Assembly: GCF_014633365.1 (NCBI RefSeq)
Contig: NC_068351.1
Location: 12,344,907-12,408,906 of the forward strand
From: Diospyros lotus
Taxonomy: Eukaryota; Streptophyta; Magnoliopsida; Ericales; Ebenaceae
DNA: 64,000 bases
Reading direction: 5' to 3'
In this document: piece by piece, positions 46,871 through 58,900 of the stretch
Numbering within the stretch: the first letter of the stretch is position 1
Layout of the letters: every line of letters starts with the position of its first letter
Translations under genes and position numbers: made by a program
Notes under the pieces: model-generated
The model's input: only the letters and a program-made list of their open reading frames with translations
Databases searched by the model: none
What the model was told of the DNA's origin: nothing

Positions 46871-46984
46871 TAGAGAGTTCATCCCTTACAATCATTCTTG
46901 CTACGGACTTGTTGCACTTATCTTGATTGAATATAAAAGTTATATATAGTTTGCCCTCAATTTTCTAGTTAGTATAAGTCAAGG

Positions 46985-47640
46985 TTTTTTAATTTTTATT
47001 TACTCCAGGTCTCCTGTATATTAAGGAGACTTCCTGCACCCACTTTTTATGTGTCTCCATGATGTAGTTGTTCCCATAGAAATATCACGAGCATTATCCT
47101 TATAATCCCAAACAGCAGAGTCTCTTTTGACGAGCTGGGAATTAAACTCTATGAGATCTAATCTCTCGTTGTTTCTCAATAGCTTAGTGGTAGAGCAGTC
47201 AGTTGTTAACTGATTGGATTGGTCCTAGGTTCGAATCCTACTTGGGGAGATTTGATTCATTCTAAATTAAAGAATTCAGAATGAAAGAGCTCGCTTTGAC
47301 CGTTAAGAATAGGTAACCCTTTCCCTGTCTTTATTTCTATTACATTCTATCTCATCTCTACGATATTTGAGAATCACCGTCAATACCTCAGTGTAGGTCT
47401 AGGATAATCCTTTGTTCCATAGCCCTGGGGCTATTTACAACTAGCCAATTAAGAATTCTCAAATGTGCTAGTACCAGCAGTGCATCAAAGATGCAGTCAT
47501 CGATTCTCCCCAGAGGCCACAATTACTGCAAGCAAACATATTAATGACGAGGAAGACATTTTTATTATGCTACGAATACTTGTACTTGCCTTGCTATTCT
47601 GCCCAAGTCTTAGAATCAGGCGTTCTTTTCGCATTATTAT
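46985..47640 (+). other. Plastid DNA insertion (NUPT) around trnN-GUU
   Basis: The stretch contains a decayed plastid trnN-GUU and flanking sequence (TTTGATTCATTCTAAATTAA, GAGAATCACCGTCAATACC and others) that I recognise as inverted-repeat plastid spacer next to trnN. Boundaries are approximate. The 47465-47737 open frame is not a known plastid gene. Confidence 0.7.
47173..47249 (+). pseudogene. trnN-GUU: Plastid-derived tRNA-Asn(GUU) pseudogene
   Basis: Cloverleaf parts visible: TAGCTTAGTGGTAGAGC D-arm, anticodon loop CTGTTAAC-like (AGTTGTTAACT), GGTTCGAATCC T-arm, and TTGGGGAG acceptor. A 5-nt duplication (ATTGG) lies between the anticodon stem and variable loop, and several stem bases are changed, so it is not expected to be functional. 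Confidence 0.8.
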
Positions 47641-48062
47641 GGATATGAAAATAATGGAAAAAATCGTTTGTCAATTGCACTTTGATTTCATTCATCTTTA
47701 CGTGGTACTCTTTCAACCACATTGGATTCTCTTGTAATCTGAGGTTGTTGGGAACCTTCGATGCCATCTATCATAAAAAAAATAGGGGAACGCAAAATTA
47801 GCTACTAAGTTAACATAATATATATGCCATGCATATACTAAAATAAGATTAATTTAATTTTGCTTTATAATCAAGTTTCCTATATATTTCTGTTAAGGGA
47901 GGGATTATCCTACTTGGTACAATTACAATTTATATATATTAATTGTCAAACAATAGAAAGACACAAAATACTAATCAGCATATCATCACGACCCCAAAAT
48001 TCTTTTCCTATTTGAATTTAATGTGCTGCAATTATATATGTTTGTAAAACCCACCCCTTTTG
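47641..48062. other. Spacer between NUPT and duplication copy 2
   Basis: AT-rich sequence; nothing recognised with confidence. Confidence 0.35.
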
Positions 48063-48339
48063 TCAAGTTTGAAGGTGCATGGCAGGCAGCTGTTTTTCTT
48101 ATGAGAAATACAATAAGGCGCCTTTTCCTCCAACACTAGATTCGTTTTTTCTATAAGAAGCCGACCGGGCACCTCACTTCATCTTTTTTTTTTTTCAATG
48201 TACCATATTTGTTCTTTCATTGTTTTAATTAAAAAAATATAGTAAAAACTCATCAATGCCCTATTAGGGTGGTAATTTAGTGATGGGTGATAGTGTTGCT
48301 GAGTCTTAAGGATTCAAATTTGACCCCCTGAACCTTAAT

Positions 48340-49427
48340 GGTACAAGGCACAAACGTAGCCCTCAAGTTGGAACTTGTAGCTGTTTGTGCCACTGAACAT
48401 GAATGGGACGGATCATGTCTTTCAAGTTTCAATTTTGAACCTATTATACTTAAAAATCTCAAATTTGGACTGATCATGCACCTCGTTGTCTTGTCAACAC
48501 TATGCTTGAGTTACACACGCAGTTGAGGTTCATGAAGGTAGTACCATCTTCTTCTTCTTCCTCATTCCCAACGTCGACGAGGGATGGGGAATTGGGTCCT
48601 TTCCTTCTGCCAAGGTTGTCAATTCAAGCTTGATGCTTGACATGATTGACGATTTGAATCACAAGCGGCCACGTTTGTCTTATCCAGTAAAGGTACGATC
48701 AGAGTTGCAAGCAAACGAAGGCGCGCTATGGCTGTGGGAGGTCTGATCAATGGTTGTTCGTGGCCAACACTTCTTGGGTTTGTCGTGGGTCGTGGCTTGC
48801 CACCGTGAGTGCGCCATGGCTGTGGTCGCGACCTTACAACTTCCCCATGGATCACCTTCACCATCATTGGTGGTGGGTCTCCTCTCTACCACATCTTCTT
48901 CGACCACATTTTTTTCTGAATGAAATCGACAATCATGGGCATCGAGGATATGTGTTTGCCATTGTCACGAACACGTCATTAGTAGCCATGGCTTGAAGTG
49001 TTCGCCATGACTGCGACCCTTTGTCTTCTTAATCGGTCAACCATTTAGGTTCACCATAACAATGGTTGTCGACGCTATGGACGATGACATCTAGTCATTG
49101 CCAAGGTTGAGAAGCTTTGTGCTCGACATGATTGACGTGAGAGAGTCTATAGGCTTCAAGTGGCCAGTGACAGCAGGTGAGGAAGAAGAAGAGGCCAATG
49201 ATGATGGAGAGGAGAAAAGGTGACGGCGACGTCCTCTATTTCATCATCCCTCCCTCGCCAGTGATCTCTATTTCCTCCATTCTCCTTTATTGACGACCCA
49301 CTGACAATGTGCGTGTATCTCATGCGCACGCATTAAAAATTTTAGATGTATGATAGGATCAAAATTGGAACTTGAAGGGCATGATCGATCTCATTCAAGT
49401 TCAAGGGGCATGCTTGTGCCTTATGCC
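48340..49427. mobile_element. MULE with 9-bp target duplication, GC-rich interior
   Basis: Termini GGTACAAGGCACAAACGTAG and the complement of CATGCTTGTGCCTTATGCC are inverted copies. The 9-bp duplication AACCTTAAT/AACCTCAAT (48331-48339, 49428-49436) has one change. Copy 1 shows the empty site (GAACCTTAATTGCTCTCCC, about 28385). The interior (about 48530-49320) is much richer in GC than the host sequence and contains an internal imperfect duplication (CTTGACATGATTGACG near 48635 and CTCGACATGATTGACG near 49115). It may hold captured gene sequence, but no protein was recognised in the frames at 48619-48996. Confidence 0.82.
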
Positions 49428-49834
49428 AACCTCAATTGCTCTCCCATTAGGCCATAATATGGTCTCACACCATGGTTCTCCAGCTCAAGGGGTGGAGCGT
49501 AAATAACACCGCCACAAAAGCCTAAGGAGGTATTTCTAGGTTCACGAAGTGATGCTCTCCTAACCTTACACGTGCAGCGGTTAGTTAGACAAGTCAAACA
49601 GCAGGCAAAGCAGTGAGTTAAATAGTATACAACGTGTTCCTTGACATCCAACCTTACCCTTCACCCAACAAAAAAAAAAAAAAAACCCAAACACACCAAT
49701 ACTTCAAATGTTGTCTTTCTATACCCAAAGAGAGATATTGTACAAAAATGTACAGAGAGATGTTAAATTCACAACCCAACCAATAGAAAGGACTCTATAG
49801 TCCATCTACCTAACAAAAAAGAAAAGAAAGAAAG

Positions 49835-50197
49835 AGCTCCCACAAGCATGGCGACGATGCACAAGAAAACTAATAGAAGTATCAGGTTTAAACTTTTGTA
49901 ACTATAAAATTATTACTAGAATACAACATTAGCTAGAAGGTAGAGTAAGGGTGGAAAGCAACTCACCCATGTGAAGATCGAGTCATGGTACGCCTGTCAC
50001 CCCTCCAGAGATCTCATTTGCATGACTTATAGGTGGGGTCCACAGTGGGGAGGGTAATCGTATTTCAAAAATTTATTTTGAATGTATATAGACTATGACT
50101 GTATTTAAATTTATCTGAAAAACGAATCATGAAGAAGCCGCTCTGTTCAGGATTATTCAAGCAAATTTCAAACACTTGAGTTATAAAAAATAAAAAT
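49835..50197. mobile_element. Small insertion in copy 2, unidentified
   Basis: Absent from the matching place in copy 1 (28800). About 360 bp, no ORF; termini are obscured by the surrounding A/G-rich repeats. Confidence 0.5.
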
Positions 50198-50439
50198 AAA
50201 AAAGAAAGAAAGGAAAGACTCTGTAATCCATTTATACAAACTAAAAGACTATAAATTAACAATGGATATGCATATATTTATTTGTATGTATAAGCTCGCT
50301 CGCGCATGCACTTGCGTTTGTATGGAATCCAAAAAAGAAAAATTGAAGTAATCTTCACCTTTTCTGCTCACATCTTCCTCCCAGTGGCCTCGTTGTAATG
50401 AGTTTTCAATTTTACTTGACAACAGACTTAAACTAAAAC

Positions 50440-51060
50440 AGAGTTTTCTATGAACTCTTCTTCGTCCTTTCCTTCTCCCTTTTATAATTATTATATATTA
50501 CAATTCCTGTCAGCAACAGTTACATTACATCTTGACATTCTGCGATTGCCGAGGAGCAGGGCTCCAACAAACGAAACGGTCGTGGCGATTCGGCAGGTAG
50601 GTGCTCGTGTGAAAGCTTTAGAAACAGTGAAGAAAACAGAGAACCTCGTAACGAAGACGAAATCGCGGGCGTCTAGGGCGATTAATTCTCAAGTAACGGC
50701 ATGAGAGATAGAAAGACGGACCTGAGCAAAAACGTCGAAGCCAGAAGAAAGTACTCTCGCCATTGAGCTTGGCTATGGAAGCAATGGCTGCAGAGCATTG
50801 AGAGAGAGAGAAGATGAAAGGCCTGCCTCGCTGGCTGGGAGAAGGTGGTCCAGGGAGAAGGAAAAGGAAGGCACGAGAGGGAGGGAGACGTGCCTGGCTT
50901 GCTCATAAGGAATCGTGAATGTAGGATCCGAACCAAATGGTGGGCCAGAGATTGAATATTCAGTTTCTTGGGGCTGGGGGGGTTGTGGTACCCGTGCCAA
51001 ACGCCGCCTTGGTCAATATCACGTGATTCTACTACTGCGAATCTTTCCGCCCTTCCAAGA
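50440..51060 (-). other. GC-rich promoter/first-exon-like segment, copy 2
   Basis: Counterpart of 29040-29731, with the same CACGTG box near 51021. The (GA)n run is shorter. Reading frames differ from copy 1 by indels. Confidence 0.35.
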
Positions 51061-51127
51061 CGATTCTGATTTTAATTACTTTTAGTCTTTTTCACCACCT
51101 CCTTTCAACTTGCAGCCATGGCCAACT

Positions 51128-51154
51128 GGGGGGGGGGGGGGGGGGGGGGGGGGG
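51128..51154 (+). repeat. Run of 27 guanines
   Basis: Uninterrupted G27 directly after CCATGGCCAACT. Copy 1 at the same place reads GGGCGGGAAGG without the run, so it expanded after the duplication. It generates an artificial poly-Gly/poly-Pro frame. Confidence 0.9.
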
Positions 51155-52079
51155 TGAAGGCTGCTGGAGAGAAGGGGGTGGATGTGTCGTCCACTGGCAT
51201 TGAGAGAAAAGACAGTACAGAGACGTGTTTGGACTGGCGAAAGGGAAGGGCGGTCCCTGATGTCGATGATGCTAACGTGCCTGCCGCTGCTGCTGTCCTC
51301 AAGATTCAAACCTTTGCCCCTCTCTTCCAACCTTCGCGGGATTCCTTCCTTCCCATTTTAATTGTCTTTTTTTGGTTTAAAAAATCTATGCAGCCTTTCC
51401 TGGTCCATCCATAGCATACTCTAAATTTAAATTCATACAATTTAAATTGTTTTTTCTTCCAAAAATAGAGATAAAAGTTTTCATTATTAAAAAATATTTA
51501 ATTTAACTCATATCCTACACAAAGATGATATTCTATTTTCCAAAAAAGATCCAAAGAAGCAATCTCTACATGGTGGGATACCACTTGGGATCTAAATGGA
51601 TTGGATTGATTTAAATTTTACTTCAACCCAATCTCAACTCAATAACTTTTTATAAATCTTAACTTGAAATAAAGATTTACAACTTAACTAACCGAAATTG
51701 TAAAAAGAAGATCGGGTTAGATTGATTCATCGATTGAATTGACCATCTTGTAAATCACTCTCTCTAATTATTCTTTATAATATAATTATTATGTCTTGTT
51801 GAGGAAAAAAAGATTATACATAATGCACAATTAAGTGAGAAAAAAGTTTAACTTGATAATATTTTCTCAAAGTTCTAACAAATACATTATAAATATAACT
51901 AAAAATCAAGAGTAAATTAAAATATAAATAAGTTTGTTCTTCATGTATAAAAGAGAAATTAAGCTGAGTGATAATTCAACGACAAAAGTGTTCCTCCTAA
52001 AATCATAAATTCTAATGACCAGCTACTCACCCTACCATCTATAATTAAAAAACCAACAATTAGACTTATCATTAATCAT

Positions 52080-53060
52080 ATATTAAAAAAAATAGTTAAA
52101 TAATCAAAGAGAAACAAATTCATACACCAATTGTTAACCATTATGATCAACCACAATTTCATCCTCTATAGTATTTTCATATTGAAAAGTTGAAGTTGAT
52201 AGCATTTCTTCTCCAACATTTGCCTTGTGAATAGCAACCAACACGTCTATAAGTACACACAAATCAATTAAAAATCTTATGAGTGAACTAATTAATCTAA
52301 ATAAAATTAATAAGATTATACTAATAAACCATGAGTTTAAGTAAATAAAACATACCCGATTCAATTGATTATATTTTTCGACATCTTCAATAATGTTATC
52401 TTCATTTTCTTGCAACCAACTTTGTATACATACAAGAGACTCCACCATTGTTGGAGTGATAGAACTCCTGAATGGATCAAGAATTTTTCTCTTTGTCTAA
52501 ATAAAAATTCTAAAGTCTTCATATGTTTTTCAAACATGTCGAGACATAAAGATCTTGCATCCTTCTTGTTATCCCTCCCATGGTGGTAAATAATTGTTCC
52601 ACTTTTTTAGATTATCGCACTTGTGTGATCTCCTATCATTCGTGCCCTCAATTTCAACATACGAGATAAATCATAGGTGGAGGCTTTATCTCATTACACA
52701 TGATAAAGAATCGAATCCACAATCTATTATTTTGAATCCTAACATATCATAACTCAACCAGTCAACATGTGCCTAAAACGATAATTGTCCCCCTTCTTAA
52801 TGACATGCAAACACAATAGTTTGATTGTATAGTCATATAACCTGTCTATGCAGAAAATCCCTCACACTTGAAGACACTTTAGATGCCATTTGACTGCCAT
52901 ATGTATCATCAAAACTCCACGAAAGGTCAAGTCATCTTATGCCAGGGTCAAGAACCACAACAACAAATAGAAAATGATTAATTCTTTGTGCAAAATAGAG
53001 TTTTCATCTTCACCCAACCCATATAATTCTTCGTGAATCAAAGCTAGCTCATGAAAGAAA
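52080..53060 (-). pseudogene. hAT transposase relic (copy 2)
   Basis: Minus-strand pieces: TPTMVESLVCIQSWLQ then ENEDNIIEDVEKYN near 52370-52460, the hATC C-terminal region, plus upstream segments matching copy 1. It is broken by stops and an intron-like AT-rich stretch. Confidence 0.7.
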
Positions 53061-53278
53061 GCATTAGAAGTGACTTGTGTTCAACCTGGCTTAGTCCCAA
53101 TCATCTAGTCTAGCTAGGTGGTTCAAAAAATATGATAGGTAATGATCATCATCATCATCTTGTAATTTTTCAAAATCTTTTTGAAATTTAATTAATAGCT
53201 GACTCTTAACATGTGGGAACATCCAAACAAACTAGAGCATTTGTTGGCAACTTCTCATGGTCCACACTCTTTCTATTG

Positions 53279-54220
53279 CATCTAAAAGGGTAAAAATTTA
53301 AAAGGTCAAAACAGTAAGTTTAGCCCACTCATATCGGCCAACCTATAAGCCCAAATGTGGTTCAGTGACCAAGCCCATTTTAGAGAAAGGCCCAATCTAA
53401 AAGGTGTGCAAGAGAATTGGATCAAAATCCACCATACAATCGGAAATTAGTTGATGGACCGATTTAGTTGGACGTAAAAGAAAATGGTGAATTTACTAGT
53501 GCATCCATCACATTTTTCTTTCTTTCTTTTTTTTTTTTTTTTGTTTTACATTTTCTATTTTTTTTTTTAGGTATTAAACAATAATAGTATTTTGAAAGAT
53601 CTAAGATGAGTTTATCTAAATTGTTTGGTGATTCAAATCCAATTCAGATTAAAGAAGGATAACCCAATTAAAATATTTATAATGATATGTAAATTGGATA
53701 TTGTTAATGTATGAACAATTTCTTTGTAATTGTTAATTTGTAATTTAGATAATTCGTTTTGATTTCACATTATTTCCTTTCTAAATTTGTGTTAATATTA
53801 GAGTATGAATTTTTATTAATTTGTAATATAATAACACTTTATATTTGGTTAGATGGAATGATTTTTAGGGAAATGAAAATGAGTAGAAGGAGAAATAGAA
53901 TTCCATGCATGCATGCCATGAATATGCTCTAGTTTCTCATTCTCTCATTTTAAAGGCTTTTTGGTCAAGACATTGTTCTCTCTTTACAAAGAGAGTGACC
54001 TTTATGGTCACTATTTTCGAAGTAACGAAAGTTCTCTATAGACAAGTACATCAATCTATTACCCACGCAAATCAAAATGCATATTATGATTATATCACAT
54101 AAAATAAAATATATCGCAAAAATCACACATCATGAATGTTAGCCATTGTGTTTTATCCACACAAAATAGGGTAAGGAAAACTTCCTTGACCTTCAAGCAC
54201 TGAGATCTCCATCTTTCATC
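53279..54220. other. Intergenic, nothing recognised
   Basis: AT-rich sequence with T-runs at 53520-53570. No supported gene. The open frame at 53905-54102 has no family resemblance. Confidence 0.4.
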
Positions 54221-55397
54221 CAGAGCCGGCCCTAGCCCAGGGCTAATAGGGCTCCAGCCCAAGGCCCACAACTGGGGGGGGGGGGGGGAGGGGGGAATTT
54301 TTTTTAAGCTATGTGTATATGTGTATAAAAAATTAACAAAAGAAACCTTATCAAAAGAAAATTTCATTGTTATTTTTATTTTGTAGATACATGTGATGAT
54401 TGTTTTTGTTTCGATTAATTATGGAGGATGAAAGTAGGGGTGTCAACGGTTTGGATTGGTTCGGTTCTATAAGAATCCAGTAACTGAACCATTTTTAACG
54501 ATTTCAAAAAAATAAGAATCGTAACCAAACCATTATATATATAAAACCATACCATGACCAATCCGTCACACCGATTCGGTTTCAGTTCAATTTCGATTCT
54601 ATCCAATTAACATTTAGCTTCTAAATATTTTCGCAAAATATAAAATTACAAATAAATTTATTAATTAAAATAAACCCATAACTTCATTAATGCTTCAAGT
54701 CTTGAAGTAAAAGTAGAACAAAATAATTCATAGACTATCTCATCAAATGAGATTACATCTATTTATTATAGCAATAGCGCATAAAAACCTAGAAATAAAA
54801 GAGTTCATGAATCTCACTAATTTCTTAAGAAGTGATATTATTTATGCATATGTATATATATATATATACCAAAAAATTATAATATATATAAGTATAATTT
54901 CGATTCTGATTCGGTTTAAACCATGATTTGAAAAAAAAAAAATCAATAACCAAATTAAATATATGGGTTCTTAATTTTTTAGAACCAAAACCTAACCATA
55001 GAACCAATCCAAAAGGCACGGTTCGGTCTGATTTGGACCGGTTCACCAGTTTTCGAATATTTTTTGACACCTCTAAATGAAAGGAAGATTGATCAAATCA
55101 AGAAATACTTACGGAGATTCGGGAAAAAGCATGTAGACTCAAATATGTAGTTTTTATTTTTTAATGCAATGTTTACAATGCAGGGTACTCTTTTTTCTTC
55201 GTTTGGAGTTTTATCCCATTGAGTTTTCCCCAAATAAGGTTTTAATGAGGTCCCAAATTATTTTTTATTTTGTAAATTCTTATAATTTTAATAAAATTAA
55301 TTAATTAATATTTTTTATTTTTTATTTAATTTATATAAAGAGCACACTTAAAAAAAAATTACCCTGCGCCCTAAAACATCCAGGACTGGCTCTGCTT
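54221..55397. mobile_element. hAT-like transposon relic with CAGAGCCGGCC ends, host of a nested MITE
   Basis: Left CAGAGCCGGCCCTAGCCC and right CATCCAGGACTGGCTCTG are inverted copies, a common plant hAT terminus. A G-rich run lies at 54275-54293. No transposase is present. The target duplication is not clear. Confidence 0.55.
54435..55075. mobile_element. hAT-type MITE with 8-bp target duplication
   Basis: Ends TAGGGGTGTCAACGG and TTTTTGACACCTCTA are inverted. Flanks GATGAAAG (54427-54434) and AATGAAAG (55076-55083) form an 8-bp duplication with one change. Interior repeats of GGTTCGG/CCGAACC type; no coding capacity. Confidence 0.83.
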
Positions 55398-55404
55398 CCA
55401 GGAA

Positions 55405-55581
55405 AATGTTATTGGTACACCTAATTTGTACATCTTGGGCTACATAAGGAGGTATTATGACAAAAAAATCCCTCATAAGACGCATAGAGGCCCGTGAGGC
55501 GCATGTGAGGCGCAGGATATTTTGGTCATAATACCCCCTTATGTAGCCCAAGATATACAAAATGAGTGTACACCTAACATG
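55405..55581. mobile_element. Palindromic MITE, sister of 41245-41414
   Basis: ATTGGTACACC, ATCTTGGGCTACATAAG on the left; CTTATGTAGCCCAAGATATAC, GTGTACACCTAACAT on the right. Near-perfect hairpin arms around a short GC-rich core. Confidence 0.8.
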
Positions 55582-55599
55582 ATTCCTGCTTCCATCCTT

Positions 55600-56590
55600 A
55601 GTCTCTTACCTATAAAAGAAGTGCTTTCCTCAAACTACCAAAATCCTCTACATATTCTTCCTCTCTTTTTCTCAACTTTTGCAGCTTGCATGCAAGAATG
55701 ATAAGAAAACCCAAATCTCCAAACCTCATATAGCTCCTTACCATTTGTCATATTGCCCTTACTTGATGTCCTATTTGTCCCTTTCATAAGGGCAATTTCG
55801 TTCACAAAGATTATGAGATAACTTGAAAATTAGAGGTTACTCCTTTCAGGCTTTGTTGACTCGTTAATTAGGGTAAATATTAGTCCTAATCTCCTTTTTT
55901 CAGCTTTTGCCCAAACTTTTCAAAGATAAATATTGAGAGACTTTCTTGTCTCATTTCCTTAATTGTCTTCTAATTTCTCAACAATTTAATCAAATCATGG
56001 AACGCGATAATTTACCAATTTTGATCCTTAAATTCATCCTATTAATTGGTTATTGATATCCAAAGTCAGGCTTAAAATTTGCAAGATCATAGCCTAATTA
56101 AAACCTGCTTTAGATTGAATTATTTGTAAAAAAAATTCTTAGTTTAGTTAACTAAATTAGTCCAGTATGTTAAGTTGAATTCTCTTCTCTTCCTTTGGTT
56201 AACCAAATGGTTCGGTTGACCAAATTGGTCCAAGTCCTTCTCATTTCATTTGACTAAATCTCCTAGTTTGGTCGACCAAATTGGTCCAACTTACTAGACC
56301 AATTGTTTCCTCACAAATTAGTCGATTAAAGGTCATAGGTTTTCATCTTTGATTGATCGAAATTATAGAATTTTTGTCCCTCTTTTATCTTCATTTGCTT
56401 ATTTAATCTCTTAATCATCTTGAATACCTATTTTAGGCATAAATTTCTCTCGTGCTTGCCATGTTTAAAACCTTACCAAGTCTATTAATTTTATCAAGTC
56501 TTATTTGATTAAGCTCGAATATATAATCTTTTTCAAAAAAATTATTAAGAGATTTAGTTAATTAGAGAAAAAAAGAAAACAAGTTGTTAC
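55600..56590. repeat. Copia-like LTR remnant with GGTCGACCAAA motifs
   Basis: No gene. Between 56120 and 56345 the motif GGTTGACCAAATTGGTCCAA and variants recurs, with a layout like the GTCGACT and ACTCGA arrays of the two copia LTRs. Ends not identified. Confidence 0.4.
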
Positions 56591-56955
56591 AATTTAACAT
56601 ATCTCATATCTTTTCTTTTTTCCTTTTTCTCTATTCTTAACTTCCTTAGCAAGTACCCGCGCAAGCCACTGTTGCTGACGCGCACCATGGTTGCTTCTCT
56701 CTCTTCCACCCCGCCGAAAGTAATGGGAAGAGACCACGGTGGCAAGATCCCGGCAAGTCAGACATGGAAAAGCAACCCTCGTCGTTGGCGAGCGATACTT
56801 TTTAAGTTGTGGTCCAGAGGCAGTACATGGCATTGGAGGCAAAGTCATAATGATTTACTTGCTACAATTTATAGTTGTGAGAGATCCAACAAGGGATCAG
56901 AGAGGGGCAGAACAAAGAGATTTCCCAAAAAAAAAAAAAAGAAAGGATGGTTATA
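56591..56955. other. Short GC-richer segment, no product recognised
   Basis: Overlapping open frames on both strands (56594-56848, 56672-56956) without family resemblance; probably the edge of a transposon-captured sequence. Confidence 0.3.
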
Positions 56956-57766
56956 ACACTACAAAAATATCAGATTTAGAAATGAAAAAAATTCATTTCT
57001 AAACCCTTAAAATTATGTCTCTAAAGATTTAGAGACAAAATTAGAAATTGATTCCAATTTGCCTCTAAAAGCCCCATTACTAAAGTAAAAAAAAATTCAT
57101 CTCTAAATTTTGATAAAATCGGTCAAATTTTGCTTTTATAGAATAAATTTTTACTTTTAAATTTTGTCTCCATCTCTATCTTTTCGATACTGAGTTTAAA
57201 GAAAAAAATCGATTCTATCTCTAAATTCCAAGTCAGAACTTTAGAGACAGAAATCATTTTTGTCTCTAAAATTAATATTTAGAGATAGAATTTTTTTCGT
57301 CTTTGATTCTTAGATTTGTAGAAATAGCCCAAAAATGACCTTAAAATTTACCAATTTGAAATCTATTAACAAGTAATATCCACCATTCTTACACCAATTA
57401 GACCAATAATGTATAACATAATAATTAACAAACTACTCCAAATACACAAAGTTGTCAATTAAATAAAGTTCATTTAAAGTATTCAAAATACATAACAAAT
57501 ATCTAACAAAGTCCATGAATACATATCTATTCATCAACAATCATCATCGAACTCATTATCATACCCATGAGTGTCGCCTGTTATGTTGTGATGAGTATAT
57601 AAGGCTAAATCGACGAAGTTGGATGGAGCAATTGGCTAAGGTGGAAACTCTAGAGGGATGGGAGGGTGAAGGATGACTTAAGGGCATCTAGGTGATCATC
57701 GATTGTTGGAAAAGTGTGTATCATTTTTTGTTGTGACTGCACCTTCATCATCTACCTAGAGATCCT

Positions 57767-57994
57767 CTAGAACATAACATCCATCTTAATTGGAGACACA
57801 GTTGTATTGGATGAATACGTCATATACTCCAGATTTGTTGTCTCAAGGCCGAATATGTGTCGCTTCTTGTTCCGTCCTACAACCACATCCATATAAATTT
57901 CATTGTCAGAGATACCTAATAACTGACCTCTAGGAACTCTTCTCTGTAAATATTTTTGTTGTGTCTCTCTTATCTTATCGTTTATTAAACTCAT
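57767..57994 (-). pseudogene. Ptta/En/Spm transposase-type fragment
   Basis: 75 aa: a Gln/Arg-rich start, then RGQLLGISDNEIYMDVVVG and RNKKRHIFGLETTNLEY. This resembles the C-terminal plant transposase (Ptta/En/Spm) domain, whose VGG..K.GR.YGLG core is recognisable though altered. An exon boundary probably lies just above 57994. Confidence 0.55.
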
Positions 57995-58119
57995 CCTAAA
58001 ACAAGATATTTTTATGCAAATAAATTAAATTAAACAAAATTGAATTTCACATTACAATGACAATATTATAAATATTAAATTTGATTAAAAAATTAATACT
58101 TACAGTAATATGTGCATCT

Positions 58120-58900
58120 TTTGAATAAACCCAACCGTTTTTTATTTGTAGCTGTTTTCTTTTCTTTCTTTTTTTTGTGTAACGCAGGAATTAGAGACGT
58201 AATACATAAGCCTTAGATAAAGAACTGGGCCCTCTTATAACTTGCGAGCAACCAACTAAACCAAGCAATCCAACTAAGTCGAGTTAATCTGGGTCAAAGA
58301 GCCGTGCTTGTTGCTCCCTGGAATCAAATACACAACTTTGTGGCATCCAACACCCAAATTCTACACGGCCGACCGCTTGATGATTTGCGGTCAATTTTGT
58401 AAAATTTTGTTATAATTATAACTCATGTTTTGATTTTAAATTGATTTAATTAAATAGTTATATGCAATATATATATAAATATAATATATAAACATAATAC
58501 ATATACATATATCCATATGAGTGCATGCCATGGGTAATACATATAAATATATAATATATGATATATTATTAATAGCATACATTTTAATTGCATTACAGTG
58601 TGAAGCAGTGAAATTGGAGGCTCAAATCATTAAAGTCCACATTTAATTGCAAATTTGAATCAGGCCCAGCGCATGCCCCTTAAATTAGGCAGCCCAAGAG
58701 CAATATTAAATTGGAGAAGGCCCAGCCCATGCAATTCTCGGCAGTGAAGCACGCGGTCCCTCTTCTGCAATTAATCATCAATCCAAGGGTAATTTGGAGA
58801 GGGTGTGAGGATATATATATATATAAACAAGGAGCCGCACAGTGAAAAACCCTAAGCCCCATCCGCTATTAAATTTAAATTTGATTCTAGACAAACAAAA
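58120..58900. other. Interior of CACTA relic, nothing further recognised
   Basis: Mixed-composition sequence with AT microsatellites. No supported gene. Confidence 0.3.

Larger units (their letters stand above)
48063..53278 (+). repeat. Segmental duplication, copy 2
   Basis: Collinear with copy 1 (28113-46420). It lacks the five large insertions of copy 1 but has its own MULE (48340-49427) and an unidentified insertion (49835-50197). The right boundary is where copy 2 (TCCACACTCTTTCTATTGC) and copy 1 (TCCACACTCCTTTTAAAT) part. Confidence 0.85.

Noticed and set aside
51118..51414. 98-aa ORF starting with a poly-Gly run
   Set aside because: The run comes from the G27 homopolymer, and the frame is not kept in the duplicate at 30960.
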